NCBI RefSeq assembly: GCF_902686445.1
Contig: NC_062220.1
Location: 91,822,143-91,886,142, forward strand
Length of the DNA stretch: 64,000 nt
Source: Sciurus carolinensis
Taxonomy: Eukaryota > Chordata > Mammalia > Rodentia > Sciuridae
Direction: 5' to 3'
The translations under genes and the position numbers were made by a program. The notes under the pieces are model-generated. The model did not search any database, was not told where the DNA came from, and saw only the letters and a program-made list of their open reading frames with translations. The stretch's first letter is position 1. Every line of letters starts with the position of its first letter. Shown here piece by piece: positions 25,148 to 36,810 of the stretch.

Positions 25148-25236
25148 TTCTTTTTTTTTTGTGGTTCTGGGGATTGAACCCAGGGCCTTGTGCATGCGAG
25201 CAAGCACTCTACCAACTGAAGCTATACCCCCAGCCC
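25148..25236 (-). mobile_element. ID SINE
   Basis: Plus strand T10 then GGTTCTGGGGATTGAACCCA, ACTCTACCAACTGAAGCTAT, ACCCCCAGCCC. Confidence 0.88.
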
Positions 25237-25511
25237 AAGTAGAAGTATTTTAAAAAAAATATCTTGATTGATTGTGTTTCTTTTTCCTTTTATAAATTGG
25301 GCTTAACTTTGGGATAGCTATATCATCTATATATCCTATATAAAATTTCCCTTTACATAATAATGCTGAGTGATATTAATTATATATGTAATAGTTATAC
25401 GGGCCTGAGTCAAAGTCTTTGTCCATCTTAGATGTTTTATAAAGAAATTCCACTGATTTATTCTAGATATTTAGAGCTTATCATGTGTCTGTGAAATAAG
25501 TATATGATTAT

Positions 25512-25716
25512 TTTTATTGTTGTTGTTGTTACTGGGGATTGAACCTAGGGGCTTAACCACTGAGCCACATCTCCAGCCCTATTTTTTATTTTATTTAAAG
25601 ATGGTCTCACTGAATTGCTTAGTGCCTTGCCATTGCTGAGGCTGGCTTTGACTTTCATCCTCCTGCCTTAGCCTCCTATCTGCTGGGTTTATAGGCCAGT
25701 GCCACTGTTCTAAACA
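25512..25716 (-). mobile_element. B1-ID dimer SINE
   Basis: ACTGGGGATTGAACCTAGG, CACTGAGCCACATCTCCAGC, then reverse B1 (GCTGAGGCTGGCTTTGACTT). Confidence 0.85.
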
Positions 25717-27514
25717 GGTGTGATGTTAAATGAATTAGTTTTTGTAGAAATTTATGTTATTTGATCTAAATTATATGTAATGGTTCTGATTCTAGTGATA
25801 AGAAAATTATAAATTGCTTAAGTTCTGTAATGAGTTTTAACTGTCATGATATTCTGGTGAAAATCATTGGTAAGTTCTTCAGAGAAAGAAGACCCCAACT
25901 CTTCCCTTTTCTGTTTGAGCACCCTCTAATACCAGTAAAGAGTGTTTTTGAGAGTCTAAAGAAATATATGTCTTCCCTATTATTCAAATTCTTTCTGTAT
26001 GACTCAGAATTGAATATGTCAGATAATTTTTTAGTTAAATCCCTTATATCTAAATTGATAGTTATCTGCTCTCTGAAACAATGGAATAATGTTATATAAT
26101 AAACAATCCAATTTAAAGACCACATAAACTTGGATAGGGAGGGACACTTGTTTTGGGTCATGCTAACTTTCCTATTATATAGATCACTCAAAGGGTGAAA
26201 ATGAAATGGAAATGCTGTCTGAATTCTAAGAAGAAATTGTTAGTAACTTCTCTGAGAAGGCAACCAAGCATCTGCCCTTTAACATCTAGAGTTTCCTGAG
26301 AATTATTGGGTTCCTAGACTTTAGTGGGGCTGAGACCAGGCTATAGTCACTACTTGAAATGGAGGGCAGGGAGGGCTTGTAATCTTCAAATACACTCCTC
26401 AGAGCTATAAGTTAGAATTCCCTTGGCCACTAGGTGGCTTCAGTTGCTTGCAAAGAAAGGTTCAAAGCCCAGAGCTACTATGGGGTTATTTTTCACACTT
26501 TATTTTAGGAAAATAATTTCATTTGGGGTGTATTCATTTTCTGAGGTAGGTGACACAATTCATACAACTTAAAGATTTCTGAGGATTATCTAGTTTCACC
26601 TTCTCATTTTAGAATAAAGAACGTTTGGGAGGAATTCAAGTTGGCTCCGCTCTGTAGGGCAAAGGAGGAGCTAAAATTCAAGTCCTCTGACTTCTAGTCT
26701 AACTCTTTAGCTATTGAATTAGTGATATAAAGCTATTTTTTATTTCAGTGATAGCACATTGCAGGGGTTCTGTGGCATTCACTATACGTGGACCCTGGAG
26801 AAGGTGCATATAGGAATATTGTGTTTGAAGATGGTGGTGAAGTGCATATGGTGGTCACCAGTGGAAGGATTAACAATGGTGTCTGCTCTCAGCCTAGTCA
26901 AGCTTTTATATTAATGAGATAACCATTGCAATGATCCAGAGTTGGGAAGTTTTAAACATTTTTATTTATTCTGAATAAGCCTCAAATTTTATATATCTTA
27001 TCCATTGTATACTTTATTCCTTTTATCTTCTTCAGATGATAGCAACATTTTTTCACCTTATTGTCTCTCAAAAAGCTCTAGCTCATTGATTAATAGTTAA
27101 CCTTTAGACCAAGGTCAAAATCTTCTTTTTTTTTGAATCAAGACCACTGTAGAAAATATAACAAAAATTAAATGTGTATTATATATCTACTCCAAAGGAC
27201 TTATGCCAATATTGATTTTTTTCCCTCTGGAAAAACTATAAGGAAGAGGCAATACACTATTTCTTTCAGCTATTTTTTATAGTAATTTCAGAAAATGTTA
27301 GAGTTTTTATTTTTTAAAATGAAATGTTAAAAATTACTCACAATTTATATATTATGACTAGTTTCTAGAGTAAAACAGAAATAAGGGAACCCTAAGAGAA
27401 GGAAGATTGAAAAGATGGTATCTCACTCCATTTTATGCCAGTATAATGACACAGAGATTGGGGTCATTTTTTGTAAAGAAAAGAAAATGTTTTTTCTTTT
27501 TGTTCTGGGGATTG

Positions 27515-27768
27515 GGGAGTTCAAAGCTGATTGTCTACATCTGGTGATGACCTTCTTACTGCATCATTCCGTGGCAGAGGTGGAAGAGCAAGAGACAGCA
27601 GGATACTGAACTTGGACCATCAAGTTTGTTTATAAGCAACATTAATCCATTCATGAGGTTGAGCCCTCATTGCCTAATCTCCTCTCACAGGTCCCACTTC
27701 TTAACACTTGCATTGGGAATTAAGTTTCTAACACGTGCCTTTTGGGGGACACATTCAAACTGTAGCAG
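27515..27768 (-). mobile_element. MaLR-like LTR fragment
   Basis: GCAGAGGTGGAAGAGCAAGA, TCATGAGGTTGAGCCCTCAT, GGGGGACACATTCAAACTGT. Confidence 0.55.
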
Positions 27769-28103
27769 ATGGGGAGGAAAAGAGATAATAAGGATAAGAA
27801 GAGTGATGGAGAAAGAGCTATGAAGCAGGGCGATGGTCTAAGAGTGAAGAAAAAGAACAAATCCGAGGGCTACTTGGGAAGGGATATGCATACAGGAAGC
27901 GATGGATGGACCTGTGGAAAGAGGGTAAATGTTAGCCGCCAGGGAGAGAGAGAGAAAAGAATGAGAAAAGAGCAAGAACACATTTTTCTTCTAGGCCTTG
28001 TATGGCTTCTCCCACCATCTTCACTCTGTCTCCTTGGTTGTCCTGGCCTTTCTTCTGTGCCTCATCCATTATCTTTATCCAACCAGCAGCCCAGCTTCAT
28101 CTC

Positions 28104-28188
28104 TATTTTTTATTTTATGTGTTTGCTAGAATTGAACCCAGTGCCTCACCCATGCTGGGCAAGCACTCTGCCACTGAGCTACAGCCCC
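28104..28188 (-). mobile_element. ID SINE
   Basis: TTTGCTAGAATTGAACCCAG, CATGCTGGGCAAGCACTCTG, CCACTGAGCTACAGCCCC. Confidence 0.8.
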
Positions 28189-28205
28189 ACCCCCCCAACT
28201 CTGTC

Positions 28206-28420
28206 CCTTTTTTGGGTGGGTACTGGGGATTGAACTCAGGGACACTTGGCCACTGAGCCACATCCTCAGTCCTGTTTTGTATGTTATTTAGAGACAAGGT
28301 CTCACCGAGTTGCTTAGTGCCTCAGTGTTGACTGAGACTGGCTTTGAACTCTTGATCCTCCTGCCTCAGCCTTTCAAACTGTTGGGATTACAGGCATGTG
28401 CCACTGCATGCAGCCCAGCT
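28206..28420 (-). mobile_element. B1-ID dimer SINE
   Basis: TTTTTTGGGTGGGTACTGGGG, CACTGAGCCACATCCTCAGT, GGTCTCACCGAGTTGCTTAG, GGGATTACAGGCATGTGCCA. Confidence 0.9.
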
Positions 28421-28454
28421 TTGTCTCTTGATCTATTATACTTCAAAGTATAGT

Positions 28455-28670
28455 TCACAGCTGGGCACGATGGCACATGCCTATAATACCAGCATCTCTT
28501 TGAAGCTGAGGCAGGAGGACTTGCACAGTTTGAGGCCAACCTTAGTAATGTAGTGAGACTCTGTTTCAAAATAAAAAATAAAAGGGTGGGAGGTGTGGCT
28601 CAGAGGTCAGTGTCCCTGCCTTGAATTTAATTCCCAGTGCCAAACCAACCAACCAACCAACCAACCACCC
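28455..28670 (+). mobile_element. B1-ID dimer SINE
   Basis: CAGCTGGGCACGATGGCACA (B1 A box), then an ID half (GGTGGGAGGTGTGGCTCAG) and a tail turned into an (AACC)n array at 28641-28667. Opposite orientation to 28206-28420, 35 bp away. Confidence 0.88.
28641..28667. repeat. (AACC)n microsatellite at SINE tail
   Basis: About six AACC units grown at the 3' end of the SINE at 28455-28670. Confidence 0.95.
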
Positions 28671-29013
28671 AGCCTGTAGTTCTCAGTTGTCATGAATCTG
28701 TCAAGTGAGGATTAAAACCGTACTGAGAGCACTCTTCACCATGTAGTTGGGTCCCCAAAATGGTGGCTATTGTAAGAATTTTAAAGGTTCTTCTTCCCTT
28801 CTGTAATAACTCTTAACATTGGGAGTATTTCTGTAAAAATATAAATGATATTTGAAACATTTGAATTAAGTCTTTGAAGTAAAACTTTAAAAATAGGCAT
28901 ATAATCATTGTCTTCATGGAAGTTTGATGCTGAATTGAGTAAAAATATAGTTTGTTAAGGTGAAATACTTTGAATTTTTAAAATTATGTTTCATTTTGTC
29001 TTTCTTATTGTAG

Positions 29014-29193
29014 TGATTTAAAGGGCGTGATAGTCACTCTCAGTGATGATGGTCGCTTGCAGTGCTCATACCTGGGGACAGACCCTTCTCTGTTCCAAGC
29101 TCCAAAAGTTGAATCTAGAGAATTAAACTATGATGAACTTGATGTAGAATTGAAAGAACTTCAGAGGAATTATCAAAGTTGTTAAATCACAAG
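29014..29193 (+). CDS. BBS9: BBS9 internal exon 1 of 8 in window (end of beta-propeller), with apparent frameshift
   Basis: BBS9 (PTHB1) is a subunit of the BBSome, the coat-like complex that moves membrane proteins through primary cilia. The exon follows a pyrimidine-rich acceptor ending in TTGTAG and stops before GTATTT. Its first base completes a codon; the next residues read DLKGVIVTLSDDG, then CSYLGTDPSLFQAP and SRELNYDELDVE, matching human BBS9 from about residue 340. This is the last part of the N-terminal beta-propeller. The exon is 180 nt where the human protein implies 182. After KELQ an extra base (29165-29169, AGGAATT where AAGATT is expected) shifts the frame and gives TAA at 29183-29185. 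A one-codon deletion follows. In the shifted-back frame the tail reads IIKVVKSQ and joins the next exon in phase. The identity of the exon is very secure; whether the frameshift is real is not. Confidence 0.93.
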
Positions 29194-31559
29194 GTATTTT
29201 ATTTGCAGCTTTTTATTTAATTTTAGTATTTACTGTAAAATCCACGTTATCTTGTGTATAGACAATGTTTTGTACATACTAGTTAATTTCCTCTCCCAAG
29301 ATTAATTAAAGTCATATTGCAAAGACAGTGTTACTTAGCACATAGGGTCTTTGTGCTTATTTTGTATATTAACCTTTCTGGAAAATATGTCCTATTCAAG
29401 ATAATGCTTTTGTTAATGTGTTTCAGGGACAGCCCTCTCTAGTTTGTTTTTTTTTTTAAACTGTAAGAGAAGAAAAAGTACTTCTTCGGCTTGTGAGGTT
29501 AGGCATTGAGAAGAACTTTAGAGCGGTCATTTATTAACTTCTAATATCCCTGAAAAAAAATTTAGTTACTGCTTTTAAAAGAAACCAAAGCAGTACATGT
29601 TGTTATAAAAATGTGATAATTTGCAGCTTAGTGATATAATTTATGTTTGGAGTTAATTAACTGTCCAAATGGAGTGTAGCCTGTGGTATGCTGATTTCTA
29701 ATGACTCAGAGACTGATGATATTTCAGTTCCTAAGTTTTGAATACTCAATATTATCTTACTTTGGGACTCACAAGGGTATAATTTTATTGTAAATTAAAA
29801 GGAGAAAGCAAAACACCAATCCTGCAGTTACAGTTAGACATGTGAAAAGCATTACTTTAAGTTCCCTTTTCAGGGTCAGGTAAAGTTATTTTTTAATGAG
29901 AAAAAATATGGACTATTCTTGCATAAAAGAAATGTTAAAACAAGTAGGAATAATAAAAGAAGCAAAGCATCAAAGGCCAACCAAAACAACAGAGCCAATC
30001 TTAATCCTGATCCAATCATTGCCCTAGATTTATGTATTTTTGAGTCTGTTACCAAGATTATATTCCTCTGGTTCTAAGGAACTGAGATGATATATATAAA
30101 AAAATCTGAGTATTAAAAATGAAGTTGTTATGCTTTGGCTTCACAGGTTCTTTTAGAAAGTTTTCAAAGTAAGCCAATGAAACTCAGGTCTTTCAAGTAC
30201 CTCCATTTACTTCAAAGCTCCTTTGTTGTCAGCACCCCCATGTCAGCTAGAGAATGGTTAATATTGGAGCTGTCATACTACAAGATACAATTGTATTTTC
30301 AATTTTTGATAGCAGAATTTTGGGGATTGATGGAATTTTAAGTCTCATCTTGTCATTTAAAAATGTAATTGGGGAAAAGTGGCCTACATGTGAAAATGAA
30401 ATTTCTAGAGTTCATTAAATAATGTGGTTTTCACTCCAAAGTGTGTGCCTTGAGATTTTGTCCTTTCCATAAGCAATGTGCTAATGGTATTTTGATTAAC
30501 ATTAATTGTGTATGAAATTTCTCAGAAAATCCCTTATAGCTAAAAGTCATTTCTTGGCCACCATAGTGATGCCCTTAAGTGAGAAAGGTTAGGCTGTTTT
30601 ACTTGTCATTGCCTCGATCCTTTTGTGTATCTTGAAATGCTTCTGATTAAACTGGGGATATAACTACAGACTTGAGTGCAAAGTTCATTATTTATATAAC
30701 CTCATATTTTAGTTAATGTTTGAAGTTCCTTGCCCCTTTTAGGCTACCATATTTTGGTTTTATTCTTGTAAAAGAAACAAACTTAAAAAAGAGATTTTAA
30801 TATTTTATTTCTGGATATGGGAAAAAACTTAGTGTTTTGTACCCTTGTAAAGCTTTGGTATGTTTGTTTATTAAAATACCTGTAATTATATTAAAGTACC
30901 AAATTATTTCATTTATAGTTTATGAGAAGTTAAAACACTGAACTTTCTGATGACCTCATTATTCATTTAAATGTCACTTATTTTAGTACAGTGGCTTTAA
31001 CTTCCAAAAAGAATTCACAGTCTTGTGGGCTATGTTCTATAGTTTAAGCTTTTAAAATCTTTTTCAAAAGAAGAGTTGCAGCAAAATTTAAAGCCAATTT
31101 AAAGAGTACATTTTGTTGTACACATGGTGTATATTATCTACTGCAATAAAAGTGTTTTTGAAGCGGATTTTATGTGTGTAAGTTATATGAGGAATGTATG
31201 TTGTAAGCATGAAATTATAGTAATAATTTCTGCATGGCTCATGGATTCTGAAGCTTTTCATATTCAACTCATTAGTGAGAATCCTGCGTAGCATTTTTGT
31301 TACCAGTCAGCAGTAATATCTGCTGGTAGGAGTTTCCTTATGATTTAAACAATTGATCATGTTCTCTGCCAGGGGTGAGTATGGTGCACTTGCTGCAACA
31401 CTTAAGATAGGCACCCATACAGTTATGTCTTCAGGGAGAGAAAGATAGCAGTAAGACACAGGCATATAATGAGTCTGCACACCATTGGAAATATGTCTGG
31501 GGAGACTTAGGTTGACATTACCACTCAGTACTAGAAATATTAGAACTTAGTAACCTTGT

Positions 31560-31855
31560 TAATTTAGGGTTATGTCTGGCTGCATATAACAGAATACCTC
31601 AACAAGGCAGCTTAAATAGGGTGGATGTTCATTTCTTTCTGATGTAAAAGAAACTCAGTGATGGGCAGCTTGGCAGTTCCAGTTATAAGGGATACAGATT
31701 CTTTCTATCCCAGGGTCATCTATTGGTCCAGGATGGCTTCTGGAACTTTTGCTCTCACATCTGCAGTTGAGTCAGCCTCTGAAGAGCTTTCCTGGAAGCC
31801 ACACCCTGAACGGCTCCTACTTATATCTCCCTGGCTATTCTAAGTTGCAAAACAG
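31560..31855. repeat. Ancient interspersed repeat, family not assigned
   Basis: GGCTGCATATAACAGAATAC, CAGCTTAAATAGGGTGGATG, GTCCAGGATGGCTTCTGGAA resemble a recurring mammalian repeat. Confidence 0.45.
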
Positions 31856-32479
31856 GCAGGGAAATAAAGTGTTTTAGCTGAGTACTTAGTTGCTCAGAAT
31901 AATATTGGGCTTCTTGTAGTAAAAAAGAATTGAAAAATCGTTATTGGATGGGCAATGAGTGACCTTTTATACTCTCACCAGGTTTAAAAATTCCCTTTCC
32001 AAATTTTGCAGTATTGGTGGGAATGCCTGGTGGCAATTGTGGATAGTTTTTTTTTCTTTTTTGTGAGATATTCAGTTGCTGCCCATGTTTTTAGTCATTT
32101 GTCCTCATTGGGTAGGGATGTTTCCTCTTAGGATCACAGGGTAACCTTAGCTGTTGCAGGCATTATGTGCAGATATGATTTCTGGGGAAGAAGAGGCTTG
32201 AGTCTCCCTCTTATGAAGGAGGAACAGCTTTCCCAGAAGCATATACCAATATTGCACAATGCCAACTTCCTTTACCTCCTATTTGCCAGGATTAAGACCA
32301 TGTTCATGCCTAAAATAATGAATGGTTAGTGGAACCACATCACTAGGATTAGATTTGAACCTGGAGTCTGAGAGAGGTGACTTTCACTGAGATGAAACTG
32401 AATAGCTTAATAAAATTAGGGTTGTGCCACAAAGAGGGAGGAGGGAGGAATGGCTGTTGAGTAGGCAACCAATTGTTGG

Positions 32480-32580
32480 GTGTGTGTTTGTGTGTGCCTG
32501 TGTATACACATATATACATATACATTTGCATATGTATATGTGTACAAATATATGTATATATGTATACACATATGTACATA
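32480..32580. repeat. Mixed TG/TA simple repeat
   Basis: Runs of TGTG then CACATATATACATATAC and TATGTATATGTGTA. Confidence 0.9.
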
Positions 32581-32687
32581 AAATAATTTGTTTCTTGTTT
32601 AGAATCTCTGTCACTTATTTATAATATGTAATAAAAATTGTTTAAAGTTAGGAAAATAACTTGTATATGTAGGTCTGTTTTGTTTCT

Positions 32688-33107
32688 GCAGTAAAATGCC
32701 AGAAGCTGGGCATTTTATAAAGAAAAGTAGTTTATTTAACTCATAGTTCAAGGGCATGGCATCAGCATTGACTTGCTTTTGGTAAGGTCCTCATGGTAGG
32801 TGGCATCACAGTGGTTGAGCATGTGTGAGAGGGGAGCGATTACATTGCAAGCTAGAAAGCCATAGATAAGGGAGGGACCAGTCTTGCCCTTTTTATAACA
32901 ACCCTCTTGCAAGAACTATCCGAGTCCCATCAATTTCTTCTAGGGCAATCAATACCTTCATGCTTTAACCTCCCACTAGGACCTCCCACTAGGCTCCATC
33001 TCTTAAAGGTTCCACTACCTCTTAACTTCAACATATTGGGTGCCAACCTTCCCACATATGACCCTTTGGGGGACATACTTGAACCATGTCTAAATCATAG
33101 CAATGTA
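32688..33107 (-). mobile_element. MaLR-like LTR (MST-type)
   Basis: TTTATAAAGAAAAGTAGTTT, CCTCATGGTAGGTGGCATCA, GGGGGACATACTTGAACCAT are the reverse of an MST-type LTR. Confidence 0.65.
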
Positions 33108-33199
33108 TAGTATAGTAAAACTAATTCAGAAAGTACTAAAAGGATAAACAAAGAAACATGAGTCTCCCTTTGATCCCAGATCCTAGTTCTCTTTCTTAA

Positions 33200-33600
33200 A
33201 GGAAATTCTTACCAAGAGTTTTGTGTATTCATCTAGAAAATATTCAGGTACATGTACTTGTTTTGACCCAGACATATGCATATTAAACACATTGTCCTAT
33301 AGTTTGCTTTTTAAAAGTTAATAGGTATATCTTTGAATTCTTAACAGTGTATGAAGATTAAATGCACTCTTACTTATAGCTTTGAACCATTGCATAGTGT
33401 GGACATACCATATTTTATTTAACTATTTCCCTATTAAATAGATATATGGATATTTAAGTTGTTTTCATTTTTATCTTTAAACTATTAATAGTAGAGAACC
33501 TCCTTAGGCTTGTGAGTATTGGATAAATTCTTGGGAGTAGAATTGTTAAGCTACAGGATATGTATACTTTACATTTTCATAGTTATAGCCAACTTACCTT
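33200..33600 (-). mobile_element. Possible ancient L1 remnant
   Basis: Weak resemblance to the reverse of an old L1 3' part (TTAACTATTTCCCTATTAAA; AATTCTTGGGAGTAGAATTG). Low certainty. Confidence 0.35.
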
Positions 33601-33888
33601 TAAAAGAGTTGTATTAATTTGGGTTTTCAGTAATGGTTGAGGAGAGAGCATTATAATTCCCAATACTGGTCAATGACTTTAATTTTAACTTAAACTTTGG
33701 AGAGAGAGACAGGATTCTTCACATTATTGTAGAGGAAAAGAATTAGGATCAAGGTTCTAATTCTGTTAATACATTAATTTTTTTTCGATTTGTATGTTTA
33801 TGAGTTTAAAAAATATATGGTACAGATAAACTTTTAAATAAAAATCATATGAGGCAGGTTTTACTTTGTGATTAAATGTCTCCCCCTC

Positions 33889-33909
33889 TTTTTTTTTTTT
33901 TTTTTTTTT
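33889..33909 (+). promoter_or_regulatory. BBS9: T21 polypyrimidine tract before BBS9 acceptor at 33917
   Basis: TCCCCCTC then 21 T residues, eight bases from the exon. It serves as the splice-acceptor pyrimidine tract and is unusually long and pure. Confidence 0.85.
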
Positions 33910-33917
33910 AATTGCAG

Positions 33918-33994
33918 GTGTTTGGCCGATGCATGAGAAAGAAGATGACTTGAATGTTTCTGCCGTGGTTTCTTCTAACTTTGATTCAGTGTCT
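33918..33994 (+). CDS. BBS9: BBS9 internal exon 2 of 8
   Basis: The acceptor is a long T tract (33889-33909) followed by AATTGCAG; the donor is GTAGGT. With one base carried from the previous exon it reads GVWPMHEKEDDLNVSAVV and then SSNFDSVS, close to the human segment from about residue 400 to 425. It covers the acidic linker that follows the beta-propeller. The exon is 77 nt (phase 1 in, phase 0 out), so it depends on the preceding exon delivering a single base; the canonical donor of that exon delivers two bases in the frame read here, which is the reading-frame problem noted for 29014-29193. The sequence itself is intact, with conservative changes only. Confidence 0.93.
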
Positions 33995-34392
33995 GTAGGT
34001 GTATTCATATATTTTGTATTATGATCAGAATATATCGGTTTAAATTCTGGGCCTTCCAATAGAAACTTCATGGAAGATGATAAATTTTAGGCTTTTTACG
34101 TTTCATATAAAACATTTCTATTCTCTTAATGCTTGTAAGGAGCTTCTGAAATAGGATTCCAGTTTAAAAAAGAAGTGAGGGTATGTGTTTTGGGGGAAGT
34201 AGTAGAAAGGTTCTTGTACTTGTTTCGAAGCTATCTTTCTTTTTAATTTAAAAACTTTCTCATTACCATAGAATTGAGGTAATTCTAATCCACAAGATTT
34301 TTGTTGAAGATTCAATGAGATGATGTTTGTAAATGGCCTGCCTTAGGTTTTGATAATTTATAGTCTTTAATTTTTTTTTTTTGGTGGGGATT

Positions 34393-34560
34393 GTAGTAGG
34401 GTAGTTTAAGAGTACAGTTGGTTGAGGAATTATTTTCCCTTCCACTTCTATCTGTGTGATCCTAGGCAAGGTACTTAATTATTTCAGTCTCAACTTTTCA
34501 TTTGATCTACAAAATGAGAATAATAATAGAATCTACTTTGTTGAATTGTTATGGTAATTA
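34393..34560 (+). mobile_element. MIR SINE
   Basis: CTGTGTGATCCTAGGCAAGG, ATTTCAGTCTCAACTTTTCA, AATGAGAATAATAATAGAAT are MIR core and 3' part. Confidence 0.7.
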
Positions 34561-34589
34561 ATTATCATCATCAGCAAATTGAATTTTAC

Positions 34590-34695
34590 TTCTTCCAACT
34601 TTGCCACCACCTATGTCCCATTACTTGTCTTGTTCACTGCTGTATGCTTGGTGTGTGCCACATAATGGGTACTCAATAAATATTTGTTCCATGAA
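34590..34695 (-). mobile_element. L2-like tail
   Basis: GCTTGGTGTGTGCCACATAA and GGGTACTCAATAAATATTTG are typical of an L2/MIR end; orientation uncertain. Confidence 0.35.
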
Positions 34696-36810
34696 CGTAT
34701 AAAACTAAGAACCAGAAAGGATGAAAGGGAGTGAAAGGGGGTGCAATTCTTGGTTCTATTATTCCATCTTCTTGTATAGTTTTCTGTACATAGCTTTTAA
34801 GAGTATGATTGATTATGTCTTATTGCCTGAGTTTGGATAAAATTCATTTCCTGAGGTTTAGGTAAAATCTGTTAAGTTTATCTGTGTCTCTTCCAAAAAC
34901 TGATCAATTTAGGGAAGTGATTGAACTTGCTGATTTTACCTTTGGAGTTTATATCGTATAGTTTTGCTTGATATTTAAGTATCAGAACATAATATAATAA
35001 TCGTCATGAGTCTTCAAAGATTAATCTTGAATAAATAGCCAATCCAATTTGTGATAAAAATCATGTTAACGTTGCTGTAGTATAATAAATTAGGAACGCT
35101 TTTAAAAGGTAAGACTATATTTGAAAGAAACATTCACCCAGATGAGTCACATGCTAGAGGCACTATTTTAAACATTAGCCATTTAACACACCATTTCTTA
35201 CTATACCTGAAGGATATAGCCTGAATGGAACATTTCTGCTAAGTTAGCTGACAAATGTACATACATTTTCTTGCTGTGGAAATGACTCTTTTTTTTTTCC
35301 TTTGGGCAACTTACATAATTTTTTCTAGGTTCTCTTAAACATAGGCTATTTGGAATGAGGAATTCCTTTCTGTTTTTTGGGAACTTTTGATCTTATGTGC
35401 AGTGGTGCTTTTTTGTAATGTATATTTCCCTGTTGGTAACCTTGAGTGCAGTTTTCTCTTAAGTAGGTGTCTCTTTTCAGCTTCATTTTCCCTGTGTTGA
35501 TATTCTTATTTCTTAAGAATATCATATTCATCCTACTGGAAAACATTAGCCCAGCAATTTTTGTGGCTATGGTGCCATGATGTCTTCTTACAGCCATTTC
35601 TCTCTAGCTATAATTTCATGTTTCCAAACAATGACTGTCCTTGAAAAATCTAGATGTTTCAATATGGATTGAAAAGAGCAGGAAACAGGAGATGTTGATT
35701 TCTTTTCTAGATCTGTGGGCAGCTAAATGTGAAGCATTTCCTGGATTGTAGGTAATTTGGTATTGGAGCAAAAAGCCTGGATTAATATTTTATTTTGATT
35801 CATTATTATGAAAGAATACATCTCAGAATCAGAAATATAACATATTAGAATGAAGTCTTTTGTAGAGGAGAGAAGCATGACTATCCCATCTTCTTATCTG
35901 AGCAACTGAATCAGAGTTCAAATATGATTTTTTATGGAACCATAAATAGAATGTGAATCTCCCAACTTTTAATTCTGATGATGCCTATTACATCATAGTT
36001 TTCTACATTGCTTAGAAGTGGCTTAATTTTCCTAGCAAAACATTTTTAAATACAAAAGCACAAAGTTTCTGGTTCATTGGTTGAACACAGACATTATAAT
36101 CTTAATTGTACCCCAGATATTCATATGGGTATTATTATAATATAGTTACCCCTTGCTCTTATTTTATCATAGTGTGAGTGTTCTTTTCTTCTCGGTGTGC
36201 CACTTTTACTGTATAAAGCTATAAGGAAATATTTACCTTATATACTATGAGTTCTTTAAGAGCTAGTACCAGGTAACACATGATGTTCAAAGAGGGCCAA
36301 TTAGTTTATGCACTATTAAGAAAAGTACTCTTTCATTTTTATTTTCTAGGTTTAAGGCCATTTTTCTCTATGTCATTAGTTACATGTCTTAGATACATGT
36401 TATTAATCTAAATAAAACATACCTTTTGCAAGCTGAAAGGATGGGTACCTAAATGAGTGACATAATGGCATGATATTTATCTGGGAAGTATAATGAAGGC
36501 TTCCTCCATATAATGTAAAGAACAAGTTAATAATTACTATTTTGGACATTCAAGTAAATTTGGAAATAGAATGGTTTGATAAAATATGTGACTTTTCCTT
36601 TCCTTTTTGAGGTTTTTTTTTTTTTTTTAATGTTAGCTAATGACTTTTCACATCAAAATATCCAAAAAGCCACATTGAGTCTTTTAGTTCATCACTGGAA
36701 TGATGAATCCTTTATATTTAGTTTCCTACTTGATGGTGGGAAGTATATATTGTCCCCAAATGTATTCACTCATTATTGGGCAACATCTCTTCTCAATTTT
36801 GTGTTTACAG

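Larger units (their letters stand above)
1..29013 (+). other. BBS9: Sequence 5' of the first recognised BBS9 exon; probably upstream intron
   Basis: No exon of BBS9 or any other gene was recognised here. The residues expected just before 29014 (human ...PHIPVAVRVGCLH) were looked for by eye and not found. The tract ends in a functional-looking acceptor at 29013, so at least its 3' part is a BBS9 intron. Most of it is interspersed repeats, listed separately. The unassigned stretches (about 690-1440, 5340-6300, 11230-13090, 21270-22980, 24190-25140, 25720-27510) are AT-rich single-copy-looking DNA in which I see no gene. Confidence 0.6.
29194..33917 (+). other. BBS9: BBS9 intron (between exons 1 and 2 here)
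   Basis: Starts GTATTT and ends TTGCAG. It is AT-rich. Recognised contents are an ancient repeat at about 31560-31855, a TG/TA simple repeat at 32480-32580, a minus-strand MaLR-like LTR at about 32688-33107, an L1-like remnant at 33200-33600 and a T21 tract just before the acceptor. Nothing recognised in 29194-31560. Confidence 0.85.
33995..36810 (+). other. BBS9: BBS9 intron
   Basis: Starts GTAGGT and ends TTACAG. A MIR-like SINE lies at about 34393-34560 and an L2-like tail at 34590-34695. The remainder, about 34700-36780, looks single-copy apart from a T-rich run near 36612, and no coding potential is seen. Confidence 0.85.

Noticed and set aside
27769..28256. 154- and 84-codon frames
   Set aside because: They run through a MaLR-like end and reverse SINEs; the peptide is translated ID repeat.
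21270..29013. Upstream BBS9 exon coding for the PVAVRV segment
   Set aside because: Looked for by peptide and splice-site pattern by eye and not found; a tool search might still find a diverged or distant exon.
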